A DNA stretch of 41,329 nucleotides from Pedobacter schmidteae (GCA_945901155.1 CAMDKO010000015.1:1-41329), one strand, 5' to 3'; counted from the first letter of the stretch, positions 25,585 through 34,425 are shown. The notes: a model not told the origin generated them from the sequence alone. Made by a program: numbers and translations.

Positions 25585-27333
25585 TTAAAATGATAATTTC
25601 TCACCTATCTGCTGACGCCACATCGCAAAATACAATCCTTTTTCGGCAAGTAACTCATCATGTTTACCTGCTTCGATAATTTTGCCTTTTTCAAGAACAA
25701 AGATCTTATCAGCATGCATAATAGTTGAAAGCCGGTGTGCAATTAGTATGGTTATATGATCACTAATCACAGAAACATCACGGATAGTTTCTGTAATCTC
25801 CTCCTCTGTTAATGAGTCAAGTGAAGATGTTGCTTCATCAAATACCAAAATGTTTGGATTTCGAAGTAATGCTCTGGCTATAGATAGGCGTTGTTTTTCG
25901 CCACCTGATACTTTTACACCACCTTCTCCAATGATTGTATTTAGTCCCTTGTCTGCGCGTGAAAGTAGATTTTGGCAGGCTGCTTTTTGTAAAACGAGCA
26001 TACAATCTTCATCACTTGCATTTGGTCGTACAAATAGCAGATTTTCACGAATGCTTCCTGAAAATAACTGAGTATCCTGAGTTACAAATCCAATTTTTTC
26101 ACGTAGTTCGTTCAGGTCGATATGGGTAGATGATACCTCATTGTAAAGTACCTGCCCGCTGTCCGGATTATAAAGCCCAACAAGAAGTTTGACCAAGGTG
26201 GTTTTTCCCGATCCGGAAGGCCCAACGAATGCAATTGTTTGGCCTTTTTCAGTTTCAAATGAGATATTTTCGAGTGCATTCCGGTTTGACGACTGATGTT
26301 TGAAGCTTACGGTATCAAATTTTAGCTTGTTTATTCGGCCTAAAATGGTTGGTTTTTCTGGTTTTTTCTCTTTCGGTGTATTTAATATTCCTTTAAAGTT
26401 CTCTAGAGATACTTCAGTTTCACGATAGATATTAATAATATTTCCAAGCTCTTGTAGAGGTCCGAAAATAAAGAAGGAATAAATAAACAGAGAGAAAAAT
26501 TCACCAATGCTGATCCGCCCTGCGAATATCAGGTAAAGCATTAGCAGCAGGATCATGTTACGAAGCAGGTTAACCAAAGTGCCTTGTATGAAACTCAAAC
26601 TTCGTACATATTTTACTTTTTTAAGTTCTAGTTTTAAGATCTTATTTGTTGTGTTGTTGAGTCGTTTGATTTCCTGACTTGATAGTCCGAGACTTTTAAC
26701 CAGCTCAATGTTGCGTAGCGATTCGGTTGTTGAGCCAGCAAGTATGGTGGTTTCACTTACTATTGCTTTCTGAACAACCTTGATTTTTTTGCTTAAAACA
26801 GAGCTAATTACCCCAAGAACAGGGATAACAGAGATGTAAACTACAGCGATTGACCAATGGATATTGATTGCATAAATAAATACAAATGTTACACCAACCA
26901 ATGATGTAAATACAATATTGATGAGTGCGGTTATCAGTTTTTCACTATCAGTTCTTACTTTTTGTAGAATACCTAAGGTTTCTCCGCTTCGTTGATCTTC
27001 AAATACTGAATAAGGTAATTCCAGAGAATGTGCTAGGCCGTCAGAATAGATTTTTGCTCCCAGGCGTTGTGTGATCACATTGACGTAGTAGTCCTGAAAA
27101 TTTTTTGCGATTCGAGAAACCATTGCAACACCCATTGCTGCCAGAATTAACAAACCTGCACCCTTAAAAAACTCTTCAGTTGTATATTCCTGGTAACGTG
27201 TTACATAGGTATCTATGACCTTGCGAAAGATCCATGGATCAAGAAGAGAGAAGATCTGGTTTACTGCAGCAAGTAGCAGTGCCAGAAAGATTAAGCTTTT
27301 ATAATTCTTTAAATAGTCTAATAATAGTTTCAT
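25585..27333 (-). CDS. ABC exporter, ATP-binding/permease fusion
   Basis: A 582-residue half-transporter with six N-terminal helices (1-310) and an ATPase domain: Walker A GPSGSGKT at 371-378, Q-loop in GFVTQDTQLF, signature VSGGEKQRLSIARAL, Walker B ILVFDEATSSLD and switch LIAHRLST. It is similar in layout to bacterial lipid/drug/peptide exporters of the MsbA/LmrA type; substrate unknown. It lies downstream of the frr terminator, so it likely has its own promoter, though none is obvious in the short gap. Confidence 0.87.
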   Translation of the reverse strand: MKLLLDYLKNYKSLIFLALLLAAVNQIFSLLDPWIFRKVIDTYVTRYQEYTTEEFFKGAGLLILAAMGVAMVSRIAKNFQDYYVNVITQRLGAKIYSDGLAHSLELPYSVFEDQRSGETLGILQKVRTDSEKLITALINIVFTSLVGVTFVFIYAINIHWSIAVVYISVIPVLGVISSVLSKKIKVVQKAIVSETTILAGSTTESLRNIELVKSLGLSSQEIKRLNNTTNKILKLELKKVKYVRSLSFIQGTLVNLLRNMILLLMLYLIFAGRISIGEFFSLFIYSFFIFGPLQELGNIINIYRETEVSLENFKGILNTPKEKKPEKPTILGRINKLKFDTVSFKHQSSNRNALENISFETEKGQTIAFVGPSGSGKTTLVKLLVGLYNPDSGQVLYNEVSSTHIDLNELREKIGFVTQDTQLFSGSIRENLLFVRPNASDEDCMLVLQKAACQNLLSRADKGLNTIIGEGGVKVSGGEKQRLSIARALLRNPNILVFDEATSSLDSLTEEEITETIRDVSVISDHITILIAHRLSTIMHADKIFVLEKGKIIEAGKHDELLAEKGLYFAMWRQQIGEKLSF

Positions 27334-27350
27334 GTTCTGATTTTTTCAGC

Positions 27351-27395
27351 AAAAAAGAAAGGGAACAAGTTAAATTCCTATTCCCTTTCTTTTTT
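27351..27395 (-). terminator. Intrinsic terminator after frr
   Basis: Stem 27351-27365 with 27381-27395, containing GGGAA/TTCCC inside A- and T-runs, loop of 15 bases. The symmetry allows action on both strands, but its place 15 bp past the frr stop fits the minus-strand operon. Confidence 0.7.
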
Positions 27396-27409
27396 TAAGT
27401 ATATGAAGA

Positions 27410-27973
27410 TTAGACCGTCATCACATCTTTCTCTTTGACCTCCATCAGGCGGTCAATACGAGCAATGCAGCTATCTGTTAATTTTTGAACTTCAGCTTCA
27501 CCAGTTTTGATTTCATCGTCAGAAATACCTTCAGATTTTGAGCGCTTGATCTTTTCATTCGCATCTTTACGGATATTACGTACGGCGATTCGTCCTTTTT
27601 CTGCTTCCTCTTTAACTTTTTTTACCAAGTCTTTACGACGTTCTTCAGTAAGGGGTGGAACATTCAAGCGAATCACTATCCCATCATTCTGTGGGTTGAG
27701 GCCTATATTTGCCTCCATAATGGCTCTTTCAATTGAAATTAACATAGTTTTTTCCCAAGGCTGTACCACGAGTGTGCGGGCATCAGGAGTATTCACAGTT
27801 CCAATCTGATTAAGTGCTGTTGGTGTGCCGTAATAATCTACAAATATTCCGTCAAGCATTGTAGGCATTGCTTTTCCGGCACGGATCTTTATTAGTTCAT
27901 TATCACAAAACTCAATGGCTTTTTCCATATTAGCTTTTGCATCATCCAGTTGTTTCTTAATTAGCTCGTTCAT
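27410..27973 (-). CDS. frr: Ribosome recycling factor
   Basis: Splits post-termination ribosomes with EF-G. The 187-residue protein is complete, with the family blocks IRAGKAMPTMLDGIFVDYYG, NQIGTVNTPDARTLVVQPWE and RLNVPPLTEERRKDLVKKVK and a C-terminal three-helix-bundle tail. It follows pyrH on the same strand (gap 79 bp), a conserved pairing in bacteria. Confidence 0.97.
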   Translation of the reverse strand: MNELIKKQLDDAKANMEKAIEFCDNELIKIRAGKAMPTMLDGIFVDYYGTPTALNQIGTVNTPDARTLVVQPWEKTMLISIERAIMEANIGLNPQNDGIVIRLNVPPLTEERRKDLVKKVKEEAEKGRIAVRNIRKDANEKIKRSKSEGISDDEIKTGEAEVQKLTDSCIARIDRLMEVKEKDVMTV

Positions 27974-28052
27974 AATATATCTGTTCGATCTGTAAAATTA
28001 ATTAAATTCCTGCTATTCTAAGGTATTTAAGCTTTACCCAATCCTTGATTTC

Positions 28053-28760
28053 TTATCCTTTTACTAAAGTACCGATTGGTTCACCCTCTACCAGACGCAT
28101 TAAATTACCTGGTTTATTCATATCAAATACAATGATTGGAAGGTTATTTTCCTGACACAGGGTGAATGCCGTCATATCCATAACATTAAGGTTCTTTTTG
28201 TAAACCTCGTCAAATGTTATTTCGTCGTATCTTGTTGCATTCGCATCTTTTAATGGGTCTGCAGTGTAAATTCCATCTACCCGTGTGCCTTTCATGACTA
28301 CATCGGCATTGATCTCTACTGCTCTCAAAGAGGCAGCTGTATCAGTAGTAAAATATGGATTACCTGTACCCGCACCGAAAATGACGATTCTACCTTTTTC
28401 AAGGTGTCGAACCGCTCGGCGGCGGATGAAGGGCTCACAGATCTGCTCCATTTTTATAGCAGTTAGTAAACGCGTTTTCACACCGGTTTTCTCTAGTGCA
28501 TCCTGTAATGCCATACTATTGATTACCGTAGCTAGCATCCCCATATAATCTGCCTGTACACGATCCATGCCTGCTTTTTCTGCACTTAATCCGCGATAGA
28601 TATTGCCGCCACCAATTACCAGTGCGATCTCTATTCCTTTAGCGTGAACGGCCTGAATATCTTTGGCATACTGTGCAACACGATCAATATCGATTCCGTA
28701 CAGCTTTTCGCCCATTAATGCTTCGCCGCTTAATTTTAAAAGGATACGTTTGAAATTCAT
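28053..28760 (-). CDS. pyrH: UMP kinase (uridylate kinase)
   Basis: Makes UDP from UMP and ATP; bacterial type of the amino-acid-kinase fold, a homohexamer. The 235 residues contain the N-terminal [11 protein letters not shown], the glycine loop [10 protein letters not shown], the UMP site [13 protein letters not shown] and [11 protein letters not shown]. The order nagA-pyrH-frr on the minus strand is unusual only in having nagA upstream; the gap to nagA is 33 bp, so pyrH is likely read from nagA or from an internal promoter that I cannot see. Confidence 0.97.
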   Translation of the reverse strand: MNFKRILLKLSGEALMGEKLYGIDIDRVAQYAKDIQAVHAKGIEIALVIGGGNIYRGLSAEKAGMDRVQADYMGMLATVINSMALQDALEKTGVKTRLLTAIKMEQICEPFIRRRAVRHLEKGRIVIFGAGTGNPYFTTDTAASLRAVEINADVVMKGTRVDGIYTADPLKDANATRYDEITFDEVYKKNLNVMDMTAFTLCQENNLPIIVFDMNKPGNLMRLVEGEPIGTLVKG

Positions 28761-28793
28761 GAGGAGATTTTTTTTTAAAGTTATTAAAATATT

Positions 28794-29903
28794 TTAGTTC
28801 AGTTTGCCTGAAATATAGGTGCTATGATGTTTAAAATTTTTATCAAAAACAATAATGTCAGCTTTATAACCAGCTTTCAACAGTCCGCGAGCACTATCTT
28901 TTATTAATTGTGCCGGGTAGGTGGAGCCCATTCTTAAGGCCTCATCTAATGAAATATTCACTTTTTCTACGCAGTTTTCTATAGCCTTTAGCATGGTAAG
29001 GCAAGATCCTGATAATGTTCCGTCTGGCATTGTATATCGGTTGCCGGTAAATTTATGTTGATAAGCACCTTCATTACTTTCAGTTACTGCATCTGTAATT
29101 AAAAATAATTTTGCGCCCAATTCACGTTTAGCCAGTTCAATCATCGGGAAACTCACATGAACTCCATCGGCTACGATACTGGTATATGGTTTCAATTTAA
29201 AAATTGCCGGAATAAGTCCTGGTTCACGATGATGAATGGGTGGCATGGCATTGTAAAGATGAGTAGCTGCCTGCACCGGATTATTTAAAAAGGATAGTGC
29301 TTCTTCATAACTGGCATTACTATGTCCTGCTGATATAATGATATTGTTGGAGTAGAGGTAATCAATTAATTCCTGATCTTGGAGCTCAGGGGCAATGGTT
29401 ATCATTTTTATTTCACCTTCTGCTCGTTCTACCCAGCTTTTAATCTCTGAAAGAGTTCCTTTTTTGATATATTTTTCTGGATGTGCACCTTTTCTTTTTT
29501 CGTTTAAGTAGGGTCCTTCTAGGTGTAAGCCCAAAAAATTACCCTTAGCTTTTTTGCGGTATGCCTTGGCGGCATCAATTGCTATAATGACCACTTCATC
29601 ACTATTGGTTGCTGCTGTGGCAAAAAATCCGGTTGTGCCTTGATCAAGAAGGTCTTTTTCTAATTGTTCTAGACCTTCTTCATCTGGTAAAGCGCCAAAT
29701 AATTTTCCTCCGCTGCCATAAATCTGAAGATCTATTAAACCAGGAGCAATAGATAATCCATGAAGGTCGGTGATTTGGTAATCTGAAGGTATTTCTGATT
29801 GGTCAGTGATTGAGAATATCAGGCCGTTTTGAATAAGGATAGATTTATTCTCTAATTTTTCTTCCCCGGTAAATATGGTGGCGTTTATTAGTGCAATATT
29901 CAT
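28794..29903 (-). CDS. nagA: N-acetylglucosamine-6-phosphate deacetylase
   Basis: Removes acetate from GlcNAc-6-phosphate in amino-sugar and cell-wall recycling. The 369-residue protein has the amidohydrolase fold with NagA-specific motifs: PGLIDLQIYGSGG, the metal-ligand segment LHLEGPYL (Glu), AGHSNASYEEAL and ATHLYNAMPPIHHREPG (histidines), and the catalytic Asp in LITDAVTE. No nagB is near. The start is followed by pyrH 33 bp downstream, and the leader contains a 12-bp dyad. Confidence 0.95.
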   Translation of the reverse strand: MNIALINATIFTGEEKLENKSILIQNGLIFSITDQSEIPSDYQITDLHGLSIAPGLIDLQIYGSGGKLFGALPDEEGLEQLEKDLLDQGTTGFFATAATNSDEVVIIAIDAAKAYRKKAKGNFLGLHLEGPYLNEKRKGAHPEKYIKKGTLSEIKSWVERAEGEIKMITIAPELQDQELIDYLYSNNIIISAGHSNASYEEALSFLNNPVQAATHLYNAMPPIHHREPGLIPAIFKLKPYTSIVADGVHVSFPMIELAKRELGAKLFLITDAVTESNEGAYQHKFTGNRYTMPDGTLSGSCLTMLKAIENCVEKVNISLDEALRMGSTYPAQLIKDSARGLLKAGYKADIIVFDKNFKHHSTYISGKLN

Positions 29904-29918
29904 CCGTTTGTTTTTTGC

Positions 29919-29953
29919 TTTTAATTATCAGATCGATTTTTTGATAATTAAAA
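29919..29953 (-). promoter_or_regulatory. 12-bp perfect dyad in the nagA leader
   Basis: Arms 29919-29930 and 29942-29953 are perfect inverted repeats (core AATTATCA/TGATAATT) separated by 11 bases. They lie 16-50 bp upstream of the nagA ATG. It could be an operator or a leader hairpin; the A/T-rich arms make a stable RNA hairpin less likely. Confidence 0.5.
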
Positions 29954-30023
29954 ATAATCATTAAATCGTTTGTTTAATGTTTGTTTTAATCATTTCGGGT
30001 TGCTGACACAGGAATTTTCAGAC

Positions 30024-30055
30024 AAAAAAAATCCTCTCCGTTTTGGAGAGGATTT
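30024..30055 (-). terminator. Intrinsic terminator after tsf
   Basis: Stem 30029-30039 with 30045-30055 (AATCCTCTCC/GGAGAGGATT), loop of five bases, followed on the minus strand by a U-run. It begins 7 bp after the tsf stop and separates the ribosomal operon from nagA. Confidence 0.88.
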
Positions 30056-30061
30056 AAAATA

Positions 30062-30901
30062 TTAAGCTCCTAACTGAACCCGCTTGAATGCAGAAACGGT
30101 GAGGCCTTTTTCTACATCATTTAAAAACTGTGCAACAGTTTTAGTAGAGTCTTTTACAAACTCCTGATTTAGTAAAGTAGAATCTTTATAGAATTTATTA
30201 AGCTTGCCTGCAGCGATCTTTTCAACCATTTCTTCAGGTTTGCCTTCGGCACGGATCACATCTTTAGCAATTTCAAGTTCTCTTTCGATAGTTCTTGAGT
30301 CAACATCGCCTTTATCGATAGCAACCGGGTTCATTGCAGCAATCTGCATCGCTACATCTTTACCAACTTCATCAGCGCTAGCTGGATTAGAGCTTAATGC
30401 TACTAATACGCCTAAACGATAATTTCCGTGGATATAAGCGATAACTTTTTCACCTGTGACAGTCTCAAATTTAGAAACACCAACTTTTTCACCAATCTTT
30501 CCAATTTGTGAAATGATGGTATCAGCTAATTTTTCGCCATTAAGCTCAAGTTCAACCAGTTGTTCTAATGAAGCAGGGTTTTTCTCAATTGCCAGGTCTG
30601 CAATGCTGTTTGCGAATGCAACGAAATCAGCATTTTTTGCAACGAAGTCGGTTTCGCAATTAAATTCAACAACAACACCACGTTTTCCGTCGGCCGTTGT
30701 TTTTGCGATAACTACCCCTTCATTTGATTCACGATCTTGACGGCTTGCAGCAACTTTTGCACCTTTTTTACGAAGGTTATCAATTGCTGCTTCAAAATCA
30801 CCGTTTGCTTCGGTCAATGCTTTTTTGCAATCCATCATACCGGCTCCGGTTTGCTGGCGTAATTTATTTACATCTGCGGCAGTAATTTGTACTGTAGACA
30901 T
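30062..30901 (-). CDS. tsf: Elongation factor Ts
   Basis: Nucleotide exchange factor for EF-Tu. The 279 residues include the N-terminal UBA-like region and the EF-Tu-binding signature LRQQTGAGMMDCKKAL, plus NCETDFVAKN, and a complete C-terminal dimerisation domain. It follows rpsB on the same strand as in most bacteria. The 163-bp gap between them contains a GC-rich hairpin. Confidence 0.97.
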   Translation of the reverse strand: MSTVQITAADVNKLRQQTGAGMMDCKKALTEANGDFEAAIDNLRKKGAKVAASRQDRESNEGVVIAKTTADGKRGVVVEFNCETDFVAKNADFVAFANSIADLAIEKNPASLEQLVELELNGEKLADTIISQIGKIGEKVGVSKFETVTGEKVIAYIHGNYRLGVLVALSSNPASADEVGKDVAMQIAAMNPVAIDKGDVDSRTIERELEIAKDVIRAEGKPEEMVEKIAAGKLNKFYKDSTLLNQEFVKDSTKTVAQFLNDVEKGLTVSAFKRVQLGA

Positions 30902-30924
30902 GTTATTTTTCTTTTAATCCTTTG

Positions 30925-30947
30925 AACCCCCGCTTTGGGCGGGGATT
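30925..30947 (-). ncRNA. GC-rich hairpin between rpsB and tsf
   Basis: CCCCGC (30928-30933) pairs with GCGGGG (30939-30944), extended by outer A-T pairs across a C/A mismatch. It stands out in A/T-rich spacer DNA. No U-run follows on the minus strand, so it is not a normal terminator. It may adjust tsf levels relative to rpsB or mark an RNA processing site; this is inference. Confidence 0.45.
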
Positions 30948-31064
30948 TAAAGGGATATTATTAAAATTAATTTGATAGTTGATAAGGTAAAATCTGTAAT
31001 CGATTGAGGATTATACCTTGTTCAATGTAGATTATGCCTTGGCAATTGCGATTAAATTCAGCAA

Positions 31065-31922
31065 TTATTCTTCGTCTTTTGCTTCTGGTTCAGCTACTAC
31101 TGCAACACCCTCTAATCCTGTAGCCTTACGGGTACGTTTTCCTGGAGTTGCTGTTTCTTCTTTTGCTTCGCCTTCAGTATCTGATTTTGCTTTAGCAACT
31201 GCAGCTTCTTTGTCAGCTTCTTCATCTTTTTCGCGCTTGCGCTCGTCTAATCCTTCATGGATAGCTTTCATGATAACATCTGTGATCAATGTGATTGATT
31301 TAGTTGCATCATCGTTAGCCGGGATAGGGAAGTCGATATTTGACGGATCAGAGTTCGTATCTACCATTGCAAAAGTAGGGATGTTTAATTTCATCGCTTC
31401 AGCTACAGAGATATGTTCTTTCTTTACGTCAATTATGAATAATGCTGCAGGCAAACGGTTCAGATCAGCGATACCTCCAAGAAGTGCCTCTAATTTGATA
31501 CGCTCACGCTGTATCATTAATTTTTCTTTCTTTGATAAAACATCAAAAGTTCCGTCTTTAGTCATCTTATCGATGTTTGACATCTTTTTGATCGACTTAC
31601 GAACAGTAGCAAAATTAGTTAACATACCACCTAACCAACGTTCGGTTACGTAAGGCATGTTTACAGAACGAGCTTGCTCAGCAACAATATCTTTAGCTTG
31701 TTTCTTTGTAGAAACAAATAAGATTTTGCGACCTGACTTTACGATCTGTTTGATCGCAGCAGCAGCTTCTTCTAATTTTGTTAGCGTTTTATTTAAGTCT
31801 ATAATGTGGATGCCATTACGCTCCATGAAAATGTACGGTGCCATTTTCGGATCCCATTTGCGGGTAAGGTGACCAAAATGTACACCTGCATCCAATAAAT
31901 CTTGATATGTTGTTCTTGCCAT
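31065..31922 (-). CDS. rpsB: 30S ribosomal protein S2 with acidic C-terminal tail
   Basis: Binds the back of the 30S subunit. The core (about 1-225) has the family motifs [29 protein letters not shown] and [10 protein letters not shown]. Residues about 226-285 form a Lys/Glu/Ala-rich, probably disordered tail not found in E. coli S2 but common in this phylum. The gene starts 18 bp after rpsI. Confidence 0.97.
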   Translation of the reverse strand: MARTTYQDLLDAGVHFGHLTRKWDPKMAPYIFMERNGIHIIDLNKTLTKLEEAAAAIKQIVKSGRKILFVSTKKQAKDIVAEQARSVNMPYVTERWLGGMLTNFATVRKSIKKMSNIDKMTKDGTFDVLSKKEKLMIQRERIKLEALLGGIADLNRLPAALFIIDVKKEHISVAEAMKLNIPTFAMVDTNSDPSNIDFPIPANDDATKSITLITDVIMKAIHEGLDERKREKDEEADKEAAVAKAKSDTEGEAKEETATPGKRTRKATGLEGVAVVAEPEAKDEE

Positions 31923-31940
31923 TGTCTGATCCTCCTGAGA

Positions 31941-32327
31941 TTAACGTTTACTAAATTGAAATTTCTTACGGGCTTTCTTACGACCTGGTTTCTTACGCTC
32001 AACCATACGGTCATCGCGGGTCATAATACCTTTAGCTCTCAATGCAGGTTTTTTCTCTGGATCTAGCTCTACAATAGCCTTGGCAATTGCTAAACGAACG
32101 GCTTCAGCCTGTCCTTTAACACCACCGCCGGCAACGTTTACAATCACGTCGAATTTTCCTGTTGATTCAGAAACTTCGGTTGACTGCATTACGATGTATT
32201 GTAATGGCAATGTTGGAAAATACTCCTTGTAATCTTTACCGTTTACGGTAACCTTGCCGCTTCCATCTGTTAGATAAATGCGTGCAACTGCTGTTTTTCT
32301 TCTTCCTGAAGTGTTTGTAGTTGACAT
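31941..32327 (-). CDS. rpsI: 30S ribosomal protein S9
   Basis: 128 residues, beginning with the short STTNTSGRRKTAVARIYL and ending in the basic KFQFSKR tail that reaches P-site tRNA. It follows rplM by 9 bp, the standard L13-S9 pair, and precedes rpsB by 18 bp. Confidence 0.98.
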   Translation of the reverse strand: MSTTNTSGRRKTAVARIYLTDGSGKVTVNGKDYKEYFPTLPLQYIVMQSTEVSESTGKFDVIVNVAGGGVKGQAEAVRLAIAKAIVELDPEKKPALRAKGIMTRDDRMVERKKPGRKKARKKFQFSKR

Positions 32328-32336
32328 TTCTCTTAA

Positions 32337-32780
32337 TTACGGTTTAATGGTTTGAGGATTTTGTGCTGCATGCGGATGTTCAGTACCTGCATAAACAAAC
32401 AGGTTTTTGTACAGTGCACGGCCCAAACTGTTTTTAGGTAACATTCCACGTATAGCCTTCTCTACCACGCGGGTAGGATGCTTTGCCATTAACTCCTTTG
32501 GAGAAATGAATTTCTGACCGCCAGGATAACCTGTATAAGAAACATATTGCTTATTGGCAAATTTGTTTCCTGTCAGTTTTACTTTGTCTGCATTGATAAC
32601 GATTACATTATCTCCGCAGTCTACGTGTGGGGTGAACGATGGCTTGTTTTTTCCTCTGATGATCATTGCGATCTTAGAAGACAAGCGCCCCAAAATCTCG
32701 CCCTGAGCGTCAACAACTACCCATTCTTTGTTGGCGGTCGCTTTATTGGCAGAGACAGTTTTGTAACTTAACGTATTCAC
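32337..32780 (-). CDS. rplM: 50S ribosomal protein L13
   Basis: Early-assembly protein of the 50S subunit. I place the start at the GTG at 32780 (VNTLSYKTVSANKATANK), giving 147 residues, the family length; the longer frame upstream to 32864 would run through the promoter. The core reads WVVVDAQGEILGRLSSKIA, DCGDNVIVINADKVKLTGNK, and ends LFVYAGTEHPHAAQNP. First gene of rplM-rpsI-rpsB-tsf. Confidence 0.95.
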   Translation of the reverse strand: MNTLSYKTVSANKATANKEWVVVDAQGEILGRLSSKIAMIIRGKNKPSFTPHVDCGDNVIVINADKVKLTGNKFANKQYVSYTGYPGGQKFISPKELMAKHPTRVVEKAIRGMLPKNSLGRALYKNLFVYAGTEHPHAAQNPQTIKP

Positions 32781-32815
32781 TTGCTTTAATTTAAATGATG
32801 TATTATTTATTAAAT

Positions 32816-32834
32816 GCCCTAAAAATAGGGATTG
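32816..32834 (-). ncRNA. Small leader hairpin of rplM mRNA
   Basis: Directly after the inferred transcription start, CCCTA and TAGGG flank a T-rich loop on the minus strand. The leader of about 50 bases lacks a ribosome binding site. Autogenous L13 leaders have been proposed in Bacteroidia, but I cannot confirm that this one fits that family. Confidence 0.35.
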
Positions 32835-32865
32835 CAAAGATACGAGAATATTTTTAATCAGCAAA
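32835..32865 (-). promoter_or_regulatory. Bacteroidota-type promoter of rplM-rpsI-rpsB-tsf
   Basis: On the minus strand TTTG (32865-32862), a 19-bp spacer and TATCTTTG (32842-32835) match the consensus exactly. It places the start of transcription near 32828, about 48 bases before the rplM GTG. Confidence 0.82.
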
Positions 32866-33370
32866 TGGTTGGAGTAGAAATGTAATACTCTAGGAAGGAG
32901 TTGATAATCGATACCCTAAAGCTCGCGAGTTGATAATTGATAATGAGAAACCACGAAATATTGAAAGCTTAGAGTTGAATTTGGAAATGTCTGGTCAACG
33001 AATGAGTTGAATTTGGCTGGAAAACGGAAGAATAGAAAAGCTATTGGTAGGCTAGATCTTGTCCATTGGCGAATGCGTATAGCGACTAGTAACCAAAGCA
33101 TTTTTTTTGGAAAGCAGGGTCTGATTTCCATAGGAACCATCAGTCCTGCTGTTAGCTAAAGTCCTCGCCGATTGATTGGGGTTTAAACTTTGAATTTTAT
33201 TTTCGGCTCCGGGCTTTTCGCTGCCATCAGGTTTAGATTGGAAGGCAAGTACTGCTTAGGCAACAGATAATCCTGTTTAGTTTTCAATAATTCACAAAAT
33301 GATAGCGATTTTTAAGTTTATCTGTACCCTAGGTACAGATAAACTTTATTTATTGAAGGGCAGCAATTGA
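32866..33370. other. Gene-free stretch with imperfect direct repeats
   Basis: About 500 bp with no credible gene on either strand. Two short direct-repeat pairs occur: GAGTTGATAAT(C/T)GATA at 32898-32913 and 32927-32942, and GAGTTGAATTTGG at 32972-32984 and 33004-33016. The stretch 33205-33235 is more G/C-rich than its surroundings and contains GGGCTTTTCGCTGCC, reminiscent of intergenic repeat families I recall from Sphingobacteriaceae (memory only). A perfect dyad lies at its right end. It may be debris of a mobile repeat or lost gene. Confidence 0.5.
33314..33346. repeat. Perfect 15-bp inverted repeat
   Basis: Arms 33314-33328 and 33332-33346 pair without mismatch around a three-base loop (CTA). 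It lies 25 bp past the stop of the small ribbon-helix-helix gene. A terminator role for that operon is possible, though no U-run follows on the minus strand. Confidence 0.7.
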
Positions 33371-33538
33371 TTATTTTTTCTCTGATTGCTTTTTGAGTCT
33401 GCCAGACTTTTTTAAAGTATTGCTCAGAATCCATTCTATTTGACCGTTGATACTTCTGAAATCATCGGCAGCCCATTTTTCAAGTGCTTTCATAATTTCG
33501 GTATCTATCCTTAACACAAAAGGCTTTTTTTCACTCAT
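33371..33538 (-). CDS. Small Arc-type ribbon-helix-helix DNA-binding protein
   Basis: The ATG at 33538 gives 55 residues; a longer frame exists but reads into the upstream gene. KKPFVLRIDTEIMKALEKWAADDFRSINGQIEWIL fits an Arc/MetJ fold: a short beta strand (FVLRI), helix A, then the turn DFRSINGQ and helix B, with a Lys-rich tail. Such dimers bind operators with two or more half-sites. Start and the stop of the SPFH gene are 1 bp apart, so the two are translationally linked. It may repress its own operon at the dyad near 34403 (inference). Confidence 0.8.
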   Translation of the reverse strand: MSEKKPFVLRIDTEIMKALEKWAADDFRSINGQIEWILSNTLKKSGRLKKQSEKK

Positions 33539-33539
33539 T

Positions 33540-34394
33540 TTATTGATGCAATGTTCCGGTATTGACAACAGGTTGAGTATCCTTATCTCCGCAAAGGACC
33601 ACAAGTAAATTGCTTACCATTGCAGCTTTTTTCTCTTCATCCAAAGTGATGATCTCCTTTTCGGAGAGCAGCGCCAGTGCACTTTCAACCATCCCAACCG
33701 CCCCTTCTACAATTTTGTGCCGGGCTGCAACAATTGCTGATGCCTGCTGCCTTCTAAGCATAGAATGTGCGATTTCAGGAGCGTAGGCTAAATAGGCGAT
33801 TCGTGATTCAATAACCTCAATGCCTGCTATTTCCATTCTTTCTATGATTTCTTCCTCGAGTGCTTTATTTACATCATCGAAATTTGTGCTTAGCGAGATG
33901 GTAGCAGTGTCATCTCCAAAATGATCGTAAGGAAAACTACCTGCTAGTTTTCTTACAGCCGAATCCGTTTGAACTTTTATGAAATCTTCATAACTGTCTA
34001 CTTCAAATGATGATTTAAACGTATCCTTAACCCGCCAAACCAGTATCACACTGATCAAAATAGGATTTCCAAGCTTATCATTTACTTTGATTTTCTCACT
34101 TTCGAAATTCCTGGCACGAAGGGATATTGTTGTTTTTTTAAAGAATGGATTGACCCAGTATAAACCATTTTGGTTAATGCTCCCTTTATACTCTCCAAAC
34201 AGTAGGAGAATTTTAGCATTATTTGGGCTTACAATAGTTAATCCTATGGAAAGAAAGCTAAAGAGTACAATTAATGGTGCCCCTGCCGCCTCTTTCTCAT
34301 TTAAAAAGAAATATAGCGCCGTGATTAATATGATACAAAGTATAAGCAAAACAATGTAACCGCTAACAGGTTTGATAATTTTTTCAATTTTCAT
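33540..34394 (-). CDS. SPFH/Band 7 domain membrane protein
   Basis: A 284-residue protein with two N-terminal hydrophobic segments (about 11-31, 40-58), then a SPFH domain (about 70-230) with [42 protein letters not shown] at the C-terminal helix. SPFH proteins form large membrane cages that organise lipids or proteases such as FtsH. A C-terminal tail of about 60 residues is predicted helical. It is coupled to the RHH gene and appears to have its own promoter. Confidence 0.87.
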   Translation of the reverse strand: MKIEKIIKPVSGYIVLLILCIILITALYFFLNEKEAAGAPLIVLFSFLSIGLTIVSPNNAKILLLFGEYKGSINQNGLYWVNPFFKKTTISLRARNFESEKIKVNDKLGNPILISVILVWRVKDTFKSSFEVDSYEDFIKVQTDSAVRKLAGSFPYDHFGDDTATISLSTNFDDVNKALEEEIIERMEIAGIEVIESRIAYLAYAPEIAHSMLRRQQASAIVAARHKIVEGAVGMVESALALLSEKEIITLDEEKKAAMVSNLLVVLCGDKDTQPVVNTGTLHQ

Positions 34395-34402
34395 AATACT
34401 AT

Positions 34403-34425
34403 TTTGATATTAAAATGATATCAAA
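34403..34425 (-). promoter_or_regulatory. Probable operator of the SPFH-RHH operon
   Basis: Perfect 8-bp dyad TTTGATAT-N7-ATATCAAA. It also holds a direct repeat of TGATAT at 34405 and 34416, exactly 11 bp (one helical turn) apart. It overlaps the end of the -7 element at 34422-34429 and covers the expected transcription start. Confidence 0.6.

Noticed and set aside
31018-31653. 211-residue plus-strand frame across rpsB
   Set aside because: Antisense shadow of the rpsB coding sequence. The reading is Ser/Phe-rich, without domain or start context, and rpsB is certain on the other strand.
32916-33140. Minus-strand frame of 74 codons
   Set aside because: Composition is not protein-like, there are no motifs, and it runs through the direct repeats.
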